Shown here one piece after another: positions 54,906 to 63,434 of a DNA stretch of 64,000 bases; the first letter of the stretch is position 1, and each line of letters starts with the position of its first letter. Origin of the DNA: Vreelandella neptunia (GTDB lineage: Bacteria > Pseudomonadota > Gammaproteobacteria > Pseudomonadales > Halomonadaceae); NCBI RefSeq assembly GCF_034479615.1, contig NZ_CP140255.1, forward strand, positions 1,984,001 through 2,048,000, read 5' to 3'. A program made the position numbers and the translations under genes. The notes beneath the pieces are model-generated. The model searched no databases, was not told the DNA's origin, and saw only the letters and a list, made by a program, of their open reading frames with translations.

Positions 54906-55248
54906 AAACCAAAACTCTCAGTGCGAACTCCTAGCAAAACTACTAGGATGTGGCGGATTAGGCTGTCAAACACGCATTTTAGCAAGTCTATGTCACTGAA
55001 ATAATGTTTAAAAACGTAGTCTAGCCGCTTGACCAATGGGTTAGTTTAGACAACGATGCTGCGGCGCAATGGCGAACAGTTAAATTCAGCCTGATTGGCC
55101 GCGTACTTCTGCGTCGGGTTTGCGTGCTAGTGTCGCAATATAGTGGCAGGCATTGCTAGTCATAGCATCTTACTACCGTCGCCATGAAGTTTTGCTCAGG
55201 AACACGACCTACAAACATCGCCGATCATTATGTCATGAAGGAAATGAA
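54906..55248. other. Divergent pqiA/YrbG-type intergenic region
   Basis: In 343 bases no gene, repeat or terminator was found. Promoters for both divergent units must lie here, but no convincing -35/-10 pair was identified. Confidence 0.5.
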
Positions 55249-56226
55249 ATGTTGCTTCCCACATTAGCGGTTGTAGTTGGATTGATCTTACTGGTTTGGA
55301 GCGCCGAGAAGTTTATTGACGGCGCTGCGGCGACGTCACGTTGGCTAGGCTTGTCGCCCCTACTGATCGGTATGCTGGTAATTGGGTTTGGTACTTCGGC
55401 GCCGGAAATGATGGTGTCAGTACTAGCGGCGATGGACGGAAATCCAGGTTTGGCGGTGGGGAATGCCTACGGCTCGAATATTGCCAATATCGGTTTAATC
55501 CTCGGCTTGGTAGCCCTTGTTGCCCCCCTATCAGTGCACTCTAGCGTTATCCGTAAAGAGATGCCGATATTGATGCTGGTCATGCTAGCAACGGGCCTAA
55601 TGCTGCTGGACGGATTCGTGGCGCGCTGGGAGGCTGTGGGCCTGTTGTTAGCGCTGGTTGTCTTTATTGTTGCGAGCATTCTGCGTTCTCGCAATCAGCC
55701 AGACGATGCGCTGGTGTCTGAGGTCGCTGAAACTCTTGATAGCAAGCCGATGTCCCGGGGTAAAGCCATCATGTGGACGCTGGTGGGACTGGTGCTGCTC
55801 ATCGCTAGTTCTCGGCTGCTGGTATGGGGTGCTGTTGAAATTGCACTGCGCTTTGGTGTGAGTGATTTGATTATTGGTTTGACCGTAGTGGCCATTGGGA
55901 CGTCACTGCCTGAGCTTGCCTCCTCGATTACTGCCCTGCGTCGAAAAGAGCACGATATGGTGCTGGGCAACGTGGTCGGGTCTAACCTGTTTAACAGCTT
56001 GGCGGTGGTCGGCCTTGCGGGTGTCATTGCGCCAATTGAAGCGGGTAGAGAGGTACTGGTGCGCGACTGGAGCGTGATGACCGGTATGACGCTGCTGATG
56101 ATCCTGTTTGCGTTTTCTTGGCGAGGTCGCCCGCGCCGCATTAATCGCTTAGAAGGGGGGATTCTGCTAGCGCTGTTTATCGCGTACACCGGCTATATGG
56201 TCAGCGTCGTCATCATGTCGCGATAG
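55249..56226 (+). CDS. Calcium/sodium antiporter, YrbG type
   Basis: This inner-membrane CaCA-family exchanger has 325 residues, the same as E. coli YrbG. The two inverted repeats each carry the ion-binding alpha motif: GFGTSAPEMMVS with GNAYGSNIANIGL, and AIGTSLPELASS with GNVVGSNLFNSLAV. There are about ten helices. ATG 55249 follows AAGGA. An upstream in-frame Met is rejected because the added residues are polar and unlike the family. Sodium/calcium exchange is the family role, and the physiological ion here is not provable by eye. Confidence 0.9.
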   Translation: MLLPTLAVVVGLILLVWSAEKFIDGAAATSRWLGLSPLLIGMLVIGFGTSAPEMMVSVLAAMDGNPGLAVGNAYGSNIANIGLILGLVALVAPLSVHSSVIRKEMPILMLVMLATGLMLLDGFVARWEAVGLLLALVVFIVASILRSRNQPDDALVSEVAETLDSKPMSRGKAIMWTLVGLVLLIASSRLLVWGAVEIALRFGVSDLIIGLTVVAIGTSLPELASSITALRRKEHDMVLGNVVGSNLFNSLAVVGLAGVIAPIEAGREVLVRDWSVMTGMTLLMILFAFSWRGRPRRINRLEGGILLALFIAYTGYMVSVVIMSR

Positions 56227-56281
56227 TGCCGAGTTTGTCATACCGCACCGCAAGGGTGATTGGTGCGTCAATGCGACTCAT

Positions 56282-56320
56282 CTTGGACATCCAGCGACTA
56301 TAATACAATGGTTGTCCAAG
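56282..56320 (+). promoter_or_regulatory. Dyad flanking a TATAAT box upstream of cioA
   Basis: CTTGGACA (56282-56289) and TGTCCAAG (56313-56320) are perfect inverted arms around CTATAAT (TATAAT 56299-56304). There is no consensus -35. It lies about 195 bases before cioA and 56 past the antiporter gene. A second inverted pair AAGCTTAGT/ACTAAGCTT (56414-56422, 56458-56466) lies between it and cioA. No FNR/ANR box was found. Confidence 0.45.
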
Positions 56321-56513
56321 AGGGGCGCTAGTGGCAGATGCGAAGCTGCGTGAAGCAGAGTGACGCAGGAAAAGCAGCGCAAGAAAAATACTGTAAAACT
56401 AGCGTAAAGAAATAAGCTTAGTGCTTATAACTAAAAGTGTCGTGCCATGAAGGCTCAACTAAGCTTGTGTTAACCCATCCATGGGATACCGATTCAGGTC
56501 TTAGGAGAGTGAA

Positions 56514-57929
56514 ATGGAACTTGATCCGCTGGTGTTATCGCGACTGCAATTTGCATTCGTCGTGTCGTTTCACGCTATCTTCCCCGTATTTACGATTGGT
56601 CTAGCGTCCTATATTGCGCTGCTCCATGGTCTATTCTTCACAACGAAGAACCCTGCATGGGATCGCCTCTCACTATTCTGGACAAAGGTGTTTGCCGTTG
56701 TCTTTGGGATGGGGGTGGTGTCGGGTATCGTTATGTCGTTCCAGTTTGGCACTAACTGGAGCAATTTTTCCCAGGCCTCTTCGAATTTCCTCGGCCCCAT
56801 GCTCAGCTATGAGGTCGTCACTGCGTTCTTCTTAGAGGCAGCTTTCTTGGGCGTGCTACTATTCGGCCGCGGTAAGGTGCCTCAAGGGGTTCATTTATTT
56901 GCTGCCATTATGGTGGCGGTGGGCACCTTTATTTCTTCTTTCTGGATTCTATCCGCTAACAGCTGGTTGCATACCCCTGCGGGCGTAGAGCTGGTTGACT
57001 TCCGCTTTCACGTGACCTCCTGGAGCGAGGCGATCTTTAATCCGTCGTTCCCTTACCGCTTTATGCATATGGCCGTTGCCTCGTTTTTGACCGGGGGCTT
57101 TGTTGTCGCTGGGGTGAGCGCTTGGTTTCTGTTGCGCGATCGAGATCCGGAGGCGAATCGCCGCGCGCTCTCTATGTGCCTATGGCTGCTGCTTTTTTTG
57201 GCGCCGACTCAGGCAGTCATCGGCGATTTCCATGGCATAAACACCCTAGAGCACCAGCCGACTAAAGTGGCTGCCATGGAAGGGCACTGGGAGACCTCCG
57301 GCAATGTGCCGCTGCTGCTGTTTGCCATCCCTGACCAGGAAGCGCAAACCAACCACTTTGAGCTGGGTATCCCAAACCTGGCCAGCATCATCTTGACCCA
57401 CTCTGTTGATGGGGAGGTTCCGGGGATTAGTGAAGCGGCGCCTGAAGAGCAGCCGCCAGTGCTGATCGTCTTCTGGGGCTTTCGCGTCATGGTGGGCATT
57501 GGTCTGCTAATGATTGCGGTGGCGCTGACGGGGCTGGTGTTGCGCCGCAAAGGGCGCATCTATGACAAGCGGCTATTCTTAAAAGGCCTGACGGCTATGA
57601 TTCCCATGCCGTTTATTGCTGTTTTGGCGGGCTGGATCGTCACTGAGTCAGGCCGTTCGCCTTGGTTGGTTTACGGCATGATGACCCATGCCGAGGGGTT
57701 GACGCCTTCACTCACTGGCCCTATGGCCCTGTTTACGCTGATTGGCTATGCCTTGGTTTACGGTGTGGTGTTTTACGCGGGCATTTACTACCTCACGCGA
57801 GTGGTTCGCAACGGCATGCTACCGGAAGAGGAGCGCGATACCACCGACGAAAACTTCAAACGCCCAATGCGGCCTATGTCGGCGGCACATACACCTTTTG
57901 ACGATGACGTTGACCCGGTGAGGAGCTAG
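56514..57929 (+). CDS. cioA: Cytochrome bd-type quinol oxidase subunit I (CioA type)
   Basis: This subunit oxidises quinol and reduces oxygen at hemes b558, b595 and d. The 471-residue product has about nine helices and the heme ligands His20 (VSFHAIFPVF), His185 (RFMHMAVASF) and Met326 (FRVMVG), with the proton-path Glu100 and Glu108. It is about 50 residues shorter than E. coli CydA because the quinol-loop is short, as in Pseudomonas cyanide-insensitive oxidase CioA. TTAGGAG precedes the ATG. It leads cioA-cioB-cydD-cydC. Confidence 0.92.
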   Translation: MELDPLVLSRLQFAFVVSFHAIFPVFTIGLASYIALLHGLFFTTKNPAWDRLSLFWTKVFAVVFGMGVVSGIVMSFQFGTNWSNFSQASSNFLGPMLSYEVVTAFFLEAAFLGVLLFGRGKVPQGVHLFAAIMVAVGTFISSFWILSANSWLHTPAGVELVDFRFHVTSWSEAIFNPSFPYRFMHMAVASFLTGGFVVAGVSAWFLLRDRDPEANRRALSMCLWLLLFLAPTQAVIGDFHGINTLEHQPTKVAAMEGHWETSGNVPLLLFAIPDQEAQTNHFELGIPNLASIILTHSVDGEVPGISEAAPEEQPPVLIVFWGFRVMVGIGLLMIAVALTGLVLRRKGRIYDKRLFLKGLTAMIPMPFIAVLAGWIVTESGRSPWLVYGMMTHAEGLTPSLTGPMALFTLIGYALVYGVVFYAGIYYLTRVVRNGMLPEEERDTTDENFKRPMRPMSAAHTPFDDDVDPVRS

Positions 57930-57931
57930 AC

Positions 57932-58933
57932 ATGGAAATGTTTGATCTAACGTTAGTTTGGGCCTTCATTATTGGTTTCGGCATCATGATGTATGTGCTG
58001 ATGGACGGATTTGATTTGGGGCTAGGTATTCTCTACCCCTTTGCTCCCGATGAAGATGCCCGGGATGTGATGATGAATTCGGTGGCGCCAATATGGGATG
58101 GCAATGAAACATGGCTAGTGCTCGGCGGGGCCGGACTATTAGGCGCCTTCCCGCTGGTTTATTCGGTGTTTTTGCCTGCACTTTACATCGGCGTTTTCTT
58201 AATGTTGGCAGGCTTGATATTCCGTGGCGTTGCCTTTGAATTTCGTTTCAAGTCACGCCGTAACAGGCGCTGGTGGAACCGCGCTTTTTGCTGGGGGTCG
58301 GCGGTTGCCGCCTTTGCGCAAGGTGCCGTGGTAGGGGCCTATATCCAGGGTTTTCCGGTTGAAGATTTTGCCTATGTGGGCGGCGCCTTTGACTGGCTAA
58401 CGCCTTTCTCTGTGCTAACGGGGCTTGGCTTGATGGCAGGTTATGCGCTGTTAGGGGCGACTTGGCTGATACTGAAATCAGAAGGACATGTACAGGACTG
58501 GGCTTATAAAATCACTCCGCTGCTGCTGGCGCTGGTACTGTTTGTTTTCGCCGTGATTAGTCTCTGGACGCCGTTTGTGAATCCTCTGGTCTGGGAGCGC
58601 TGGTTCGGCAATATTCAACTAATTTGGGTTTTTCCATTTGCTGCCTTGGCTTGTGCTTTTGTGGTTTTTCGTTCGGTGCAAAAACGGCGTGAAGGGGTGC
58701 CTTTCCTGGCCACTATCGGCATTTATGTCTTCACCTATTTAGGACTGATCGTCAGTAAATGGCCGGTTATCGTGCCACCGGACTATACGCTGTGGGATGC
58801 GGCTTCCTCGCCGGAGTCGCAGCTGTTCCTGCTGGTAGGTATGGTATTCGTTATCCCGATTATATTGACCTATACCGCATGGACCTATTGGGTGTTCCGC
58901 GGCAAAGTGCGTGTAGGTGAGGGATACCACTGA
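57932..58933 (+). CDS. cioB: Cytochrome bd-type quinol oxidase subunit II (CioB type)
   Basis: This is the structural partner of subunit I. The 333-residue protein has about eight helices and the family blocks MYVLMDGFDLGLGIL, SVAPIWDGNETWLVLGG and FRGVAFEFR. It starts 2 bases after cioA. The length matches CioB rather than the longer E. coli CydB. No small CydX-like gene was seen after it; cydD starts 3 bases downstream. Confidence 0.93.
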   Translation: MEMFDLTLVWAFIIGFGIMMYVLMDGFDLGLGILYPFAPDEDARDVMMNSVAPIWDGNETWLVLGGAGLLGAFPLVYSVFLPALYIGVFLMLAGLIFRGVAFEFRFKSRRNRRWWNRAFCWGSAVAAFAQGAVVGAYIQGFPVEDFAYVGGAFDWLTPFSVLTGLGLMAGYALLGATWLILKSEGHVQDWAYKITPLLLALVLFVFAVISLWTPFVNPLVWERWFGNIQLIWVFPFAALACAFVVFRSVQKRREGVPFLATIGIYVFTYLGLIVSKWPVIVPPDYTLWDAASSPESQLFLLVGMVFVIPIILTYTAWTYWVFRGKVRVGEGYH

Positions 58934-58936
58934 TCC

Positions 58937-60610
58937 ATGGTCACTGAAGAAACGCTTTCTCTTGCGCCGCGCAGTTGGCTTCAAGCGTTGGCTAAGGGGG
59001 AGCGAAAACGCCTGCTTGGATCAGCGCTTTGCGGCGTGTTGGCAGGTAGTCAAACGATAGTCGTGGTGGTGGGCCTTGCGTGGCTTATTGATCAGCTAGT
59101 GGTGCATCAGCGATCACCCTTTTCTCTATTACCGATATTTTCCCTGCTGGTGGGCAGTGTGCTGTTACGCGCTGCTTTTCAGTGGGGGCATGAAACACTG
59201 AGCCTGGAAGCGAGCCTGCGAATTCGACAGCGTGCCAGAGCTCAGCTGTTGGATAAACTGTCCGCTCTAGGCCCGGTTTGGCTAACCAGCGAGCACAGCG
59301 GCTCCCTAGCTAACCAAGTGGTCGAGCATATCGATGCGCTGGAAGGCTATTTCGCGCGTTTTTATCCCCAGTTACGGATTACGCTTTGCTTGCCGCTGTT
59401 GATACTGGTGGTGGCGGGTTGGCTAGATTACTTTGTGGCTGTTTTTCTGCTCCTTTCTGCTCCGTTAATTCCGCTGTTTATGGCATTAGTCGGCATGGGG
59501 GCTGAGCGCCTTAATCGCGACCAGTTTGTTGCAGTATCGCGATTGTCAGCGCATTTTATTGACCGCGTGCGCGGCATGACCACACTGCAGCTCTTTGGCC
59601 GTACGTCTGCCGCGCAGCAGGATGTTTGGTATGCCACCGATGAGTATCGGCGTCTTAGCATGCGTACTCTGCGGTTGGCTTTTCTTTCATCAGCGGTGCT
59701 GGAGTTTTTTTCCTCGGTAGCGATTGCGGTCGTGGCTATGTATGTCGGTTTCGGCCTGCTGGGCTACATCGAGTACGGGCCGTCAACATCGTTGACGCTT
59801 TTTTCGGGTTTAGCGGTGCTACTTCTCGCCCCCGAATTTTTCCAGCCTCTGCGCACGCTTTCTCAGCATTATCATGATCGCGCGGCGGCACTGGGTGCCG
59901 CCGAGAGTGTGGTGAATATTCTCAATCAACCAGGTTTGGTGTGTGGGCTTCGACACAGGGCGCCGCTATCAGAGAAGTCGGCTATAGAATTAACGGCTGC
60001 ATGCGTTGCTTACCCTAGCCGTGGGCAAGTGATAGGCCCAATCGATCTCACCATTCAGCGGGGTGAAGTAGTAGCGCTTAGCGGTGCTTCCGGTAGCGGC
60101 AAGTCAACGCTGCTGGCACTGCTCGCCGGCTTTATCGCCCCCAGCGCTGGCGAGTATCTGCGGCAAGAGAATAACCACTACGCCTGGCTTGACCAGCAGC
60201 CCAGTCTCTTGCACGGCAGTCTGATCGATAATCTGCGCTTGGCAGCACCTGAAGCTTCCCGCGAAGAAATGCTCGTCGCCCTGCATCGTGCCGGTTTTGG
60301 GCCGCTGTTAACTCAGCTGCCAGAGGGTATGGATACGTTAATCGGCGAGCGTGGAGTCGGGTTGTCGGGTGGCCAAGCCCAGCGCCTTGCACTTGCGCGA
60401 GTTTACCTTAGCAATGCACCGTTGGTGCTGTTAGATGAACCTACGGCAAGTTTAGACCAAGAGACAGAACAGTTCGTTATGGCTGCTTTGCTTGAGCTTG
60501 CCCAAGAGGGGCGCACCCTGGTCATAGCGACCCATCATCCGGCCGTGATCGCCGTTGCCCAACGCCATCTGGCTTTTGAGCAGGGTGAACTTGTAGAGGT
60601 GGCCTCATGA
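58937..60610 (+). CDS. cydD: Heterodimeric ABC exporter subunit CydD
   Basis: CydDC is an inner-membrane exporter needed to assemble cytochrome bd; it moves cysteine/glutathione or heme-related substrates, which is still debated. The 557-residue product has a six-helix membrane domain and a nucleotide-binding domain with Walker A SGASGSGKSTLL, signature LSGGQAQRLALAR, Walker B LVLLDEPTASLD and the H-loop ATHHP. It follows cioB directly and overlaps cydC by four bases. Confidence 0.93.
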   Translation: MVTEETLSLAPRSWLQALAKGERKRLLGSALCGVLAGSQTIVVVVGLAWLIDQLVVHQRSPFSLLPIFSLLVGSVLLRAAFQWGHETLSLEASLRIRQRARAQLLDKLSALGPVWLTSEHSGSLANQVVEHIDALEGYFARFYPQLRITLCLPLLILVVAGWLDYFVAVFLLLSAPLIPLFMALVGMGAERLNRDQFVAVSRLSAHFIDRVRGMTTLQLFGRTSAAQQDVWYATDEYRRLSMRTLRLAFLSSAVLEFFSSVAIAVVAMYVGFGLLGYIEYGPSTSLTLFSGLAVLLLAPEFFQPLRTLSQHYHDRAAALGAAESVVNILNQPGLVCGLRHRAPLSEKSAIELTAACVAYPSRGQVIGPIDLTIQRGEVVALSGASGSGKSTLLALLAGFIAPSAGEYLRQENNHYAWLDQQPSLLHGSLIDNLRLAAPEASREEMLVALHRAGFGPLLTQLPEGMDTLIGERGVGLSGGQAQRLALARVYLSNAPLVLLDEPTASLDQETEQFVMAALLELAQEGRTLVIATHHPAVIAVAQRHLAFEQGELVEVAS

Positions 60611-62313
60611 TGGCTATTTACAGCGAATTTCGTCCTTGGCTGCTGCTTTTAGTGCGGCGGCGAAAACGCTTTTTAGTGGGCGCTTTGCTGGTGTGGGTCA
60701 CCCTGATAGCGGGGCTTGCGCTGCTGGGGTTGTCGGGTTGGTTTATTACCGCCAGTGCTCTGACCGGTATCGCCCTGGCCCAGGGTATTCCTGCGCGGCT
60801 CGATGTTTATGTTCCCGGTGGCGGCATTCGCTTTTTCGCTTTGGCGCGTACCGTGGCGCGCTATGTCGAGCGTCTGTATAACCATAATACGGTGTTAACG
60901 CTGCTTGCCGACTTGCGTTATCGGGTATTTGGCTATTTAACCCGCCTTGACGACAGTCGCTTGCACGGTGAGCGTGCCAGCGACTGGCTGAGCCGTTTAA
61001 CGGCGGATATCGATACCCTGGATAATTTTTATCTCCGACTCTTGGTGCCGCCGTTGGTGGCGCTGCTTAGCGTGGTGGCTGTGTCGCTTTTTGTAGCTAT
61101 TTGGTTGCCCGGGGTCGCCGTTCTGATGGCGCTGACGCTGGGCTTGCTCTGGCTAGTAGCGACCCTGCTAGCTGCCGCCTGGGGATTTTCGCATAGCTAT
61201 CAGCAGGTGGTTGATCAACAGTCGCTGCGCCGCTTAGTGGTCGATCAAGTTCAGGCCTCGGCTGAATTGATGAGCTATCAAACGAACCGGTGGCACCGGA
61301 CGATGATCGCGACTCAAGAGCAGCAAGCGTTCAACAACCAGCGCCGCTTGGGGCGTAAGGCAGCGCTAATCAACTGCCTGGTGAGTGTCATCAGCGGGTT
61401 AATGGTCGTGGCAGTCGTATGGTTCGCTAGCCTGATATTTAGCCAGCAGTTGGTGACGGGGCCTATTTTGGTGATGGCAGCATTGATAGCGCTGGGAGCG
61501 AACGAGGCATTTATTACGCTACCTGCTAGCTTTATCAAGCTGGGCGCTAGCTATGCAGCGGCGCGTCGGTTAAATGAGTTAACCCATGATTCATCTTCGG
61601 CTGCCCCTGCCGTTTCGCTACCTAAAGACGTTGGCCTAAACATTCAGGTTAATCAGCTCTCCCTGCGCTATGCGCAAACATTAGAGCCCGCGCTAAGGTG
61701 TATTGACCTTCATCTTCCCGCTGGAAAGCGAGCAGTGATTACCGGCAACTCTGGTGCGGGGAAATCGTCTTTAGCCAGTGTGTTGATGGGGCGCTTAACA
61801 GCGACTCAGGGCGAGGCAATGGTAGGCGGCGTGCCAGCGTGGCAGCTCTCGGCTGAAATCCGTGCTAGCCATTTTGCCATGCTTACTCAGCAGGTGGATT
61901 TATTTGATGCCTCTATTGCTGAGAACCTGCGTATTGCCAACCCCACCGCAAGCGATGACAAGCTTTGGGAGGTATTGAGGGCCGTTGCATTGGATAGTTG
62001 GGTTGAGCAACTGCCGCAAGGCTTAGCCACAGCGGTGGGCGAAAAAGGCCAGCAGCTATCGGGCGGCCAAGGTCGGCGCCTGGCATTAGCACGGCTAATG
62101 CTTCGCAGCCCTCAAGTGGTGATCCTTGACGAGCCATTTGCAGGTGTTGATACGGCGACGGCAAAACTCCTCGCGGTTTCCCTGGATCAATGGCTAATGA
62201 ATCGAACGGTTATACTCTTTGTCCATCAAGTTAGTTCGCTGAACCCATTGCCTGGGGTCGAGTACCACTGGCATCTAGATGCCGGTAAACTTAGCCAATG
62301 CCCGCTTAAATAA
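60607..62313 (+). CDS. cydC: Heterodimeric ABC exporter subunit CydC
   Basis: CydC is the second half of CydDC. The 568-residue product has six membrane helices, Walker A GNSGAGKSSL, signature LSGGQGRRLALAR, Walker B VVILDEPFAGVD and FVHQVSSL as the H-loop region. It has the N-terminal FITASALTGIA stretch typical of CydC. The ATG lies in an ATGATG beginning inside the cydD stop. Its presence beside cioAB shows that the assembly factor and the oxidase are co-expressed. Confidence 0.93.
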   Translation: MMAIYSEFRPWLLLLVRRRKRFLVGALLVWVTLIAGLALLGLSGWFITASALTGIALAQGIPARLDVYVPGGGIRFFALARTVARYVERLYNHNTVLTLLADLRYRVFGYLTRLDDSRLHGERASDWLSRLTADIDTLDNFYLRLLVPPLVALLSVVAVSLFVAIWLPGVAVLMALTLGLLWLVATLLAAAWGFSHSYQQVVDQQSLRRLVVDQVQASAELMSYQTNRWHRTMIATQEQQAFNNQRRLGRKAALINCLVSVISGLMVVAVVWFASLIFSQQLVTGPILVMAALIALGANEAFITLPASFIKLGASYAAARRLNELTHDSSSAAPAVSLPKDVGLNIQVNQLSLRYAQTLEPALRCIDLHLPAGKRAVITGNSGAGKSSLASVLMGRLTATQGEAMVGGVPAWQLSAEIRASHFAMLTQQVDLFDASIAENLRIANPTASDDKLWEVLRAVALDSWVEQLPQGLATAVGEKGQQLSGGQGRRLALARLMLRSPQVVILDEPFAGVDTATAKLLAVSLDQWLMNRTVILFVHQVSSLNPLPGVEYHWHLDAGKLSQCPLK

Positions 62314-62362
62314 TCGATAATGAGCGATATGGATTCATTGATAAGACAGCTAGGAGCCCTCC

Positions 62363-63355
62363 ATGCACGATTTTTTACGCAATCTTCCTAAAGTAGAGCT
62401 CCATTTGCATATCGAAGGCTCGCTGGAACCAGAGTTAATGTTTGCACTAGCGCAGCGCAATGGAATTGAGCTGCCCTATACGACAGCTCAGGAAGCCAAA
62501 GATGCTTATCACTTCAACGATCTGCAGGGATTCCTGAATCTCTATTTTCAGGGCATGAGCGTGCTGCGTAACGAGGAAGACTTTTACGACCTGGCGATGG
62601 ATTATTTCAAGCGCGCGCGAGGAGAGGGCGTTGTGCATATCGACATGCACTTTGATCCCCAGGCGCATCTACAGCGTGGCGTGCCGCTTGAAGTGGTCAT
62701 GGCTGGACTATTAAAAGCTAAGCAAGAGGCAGAGGAGAACCTCGATCTCTCTATCGGCATGATTATAGCTTTTCTACGCGACCGTCCCGCAGATGAGGCG
62801 TTGCATGTACTCGAACAAGCCGCTCCCTATTGGAAAATGCTGGATGCTATCGGTCTGGATAGTGCTGAACAGAATAATCCACCGGTAAAATTTGCGGAGG
62901 TGTTTAAGCGTGCCAAGCAGCTTGGACTTGTGCGCGTGGCGCATGCGGGGGAGGAAGGGCCCGCAGAGTATATTAAAGAAGCCTTGGATGTACTTGATGT
63001 TCAGCGCATTGATCATGGGGTGCGCTGTTTGGAAAGTGATGAAGTAGTTGAGCGTTTGCGCAGTGAACAGATTGTTCTAACGGTTTGCCCGCTTTCAAAC
63101 GTGAGCTTAAAGGTAGTCGAGGATCTGCGTGATCATCCCCTGCCCAAGCTTTTAGCTGAAGGGCTCAAAGTAACCATTAGCTCGGATGACCCCGCCTATT
63201 TTGGTGGCGGTATGTTGACCAATCACATTGCTTGCGCCGATGCGTTTGGTTGGGACGAAGCGGTATTTCGTCAGCTAACCCGTAACGCTATTGAAGAAGC
63301 TTTTGTGACCCCGCAGCGCCGTGAAGATCTGCTGGCGCGCTTAGTGGCAGTGTAA
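62363..63355 (+). CDS. Adenosine deaminase-family protein, probably adenine deaminase
   Basis: The 330-residue amidohydrolase has the zinc motif VELHLHIEGSLEPE, HIDMHFDPQ, VAHAGEEGP (catalytic Glu region), RIDHGVRCL, VCPLSNVSL and ISSDDPAYFGG. The HIEGSLEP and DDPAYFGG forms resemble the Pseudomonas PA0148/yeast Aah1 branch that deaminates adenine to hypoxanthine. E. coli-type Add has HLDGN instead. Hypoxanthine would feed hpt at 26.3 kb. GGAG precedes the ATG, and a strong terminator follows. Confidence 0.88.
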   Translation: MHDFLRNLPKVELHLHIEGSLEPELMFALAQRNGIELPYTTAQEAKDAYHFNDLQGFLNLYFQGMSVLRNEEDFYDLAMDYFKRARGEGVVHIDMHFDPQAHLQRGVPLEVVMAGLLKAKQEAEENLDLSIGMIIAFLRDRPADEALHVLEQAAPYWKMLDAIGLDSAEQNNPPVKFAEVFKRAKQLGLVRVAHAGEEGPAEYIKEALDVLDVQRIDHGVRCLESDEVVERLRSEQIVLTVCPLSNVSLKVVEDLRDHPLPKLLAEGLKVTISSDDPAYFGGGMLTNHIACADAFGWDEAVFRQLTRNAIEEAFVTPQRREDLLARLVAV

Positions 63356-63362
63356 CGTTTCA

Positions 63363-63396
63363 CCGCCTGGTCGCAATGACCAGGCGGCTGCTTTTG
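63363..63396 (+). terminator. Intrinsic terminator after the deaminase gene
   Basis: CCGCCTGGTC (63363-63372) and GACCAGGCGG (63378-63387) form a perfect 10-bp stem with a 5-base loop, followed by CTGCTTTT. It lies 7 bases after the stop codon. Confidence 0.8.
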
Positions 63397-63434
63397 CTAG
63401 GGCGATAGTTTGCGTGTCGGTTTGGAACAGTAGC

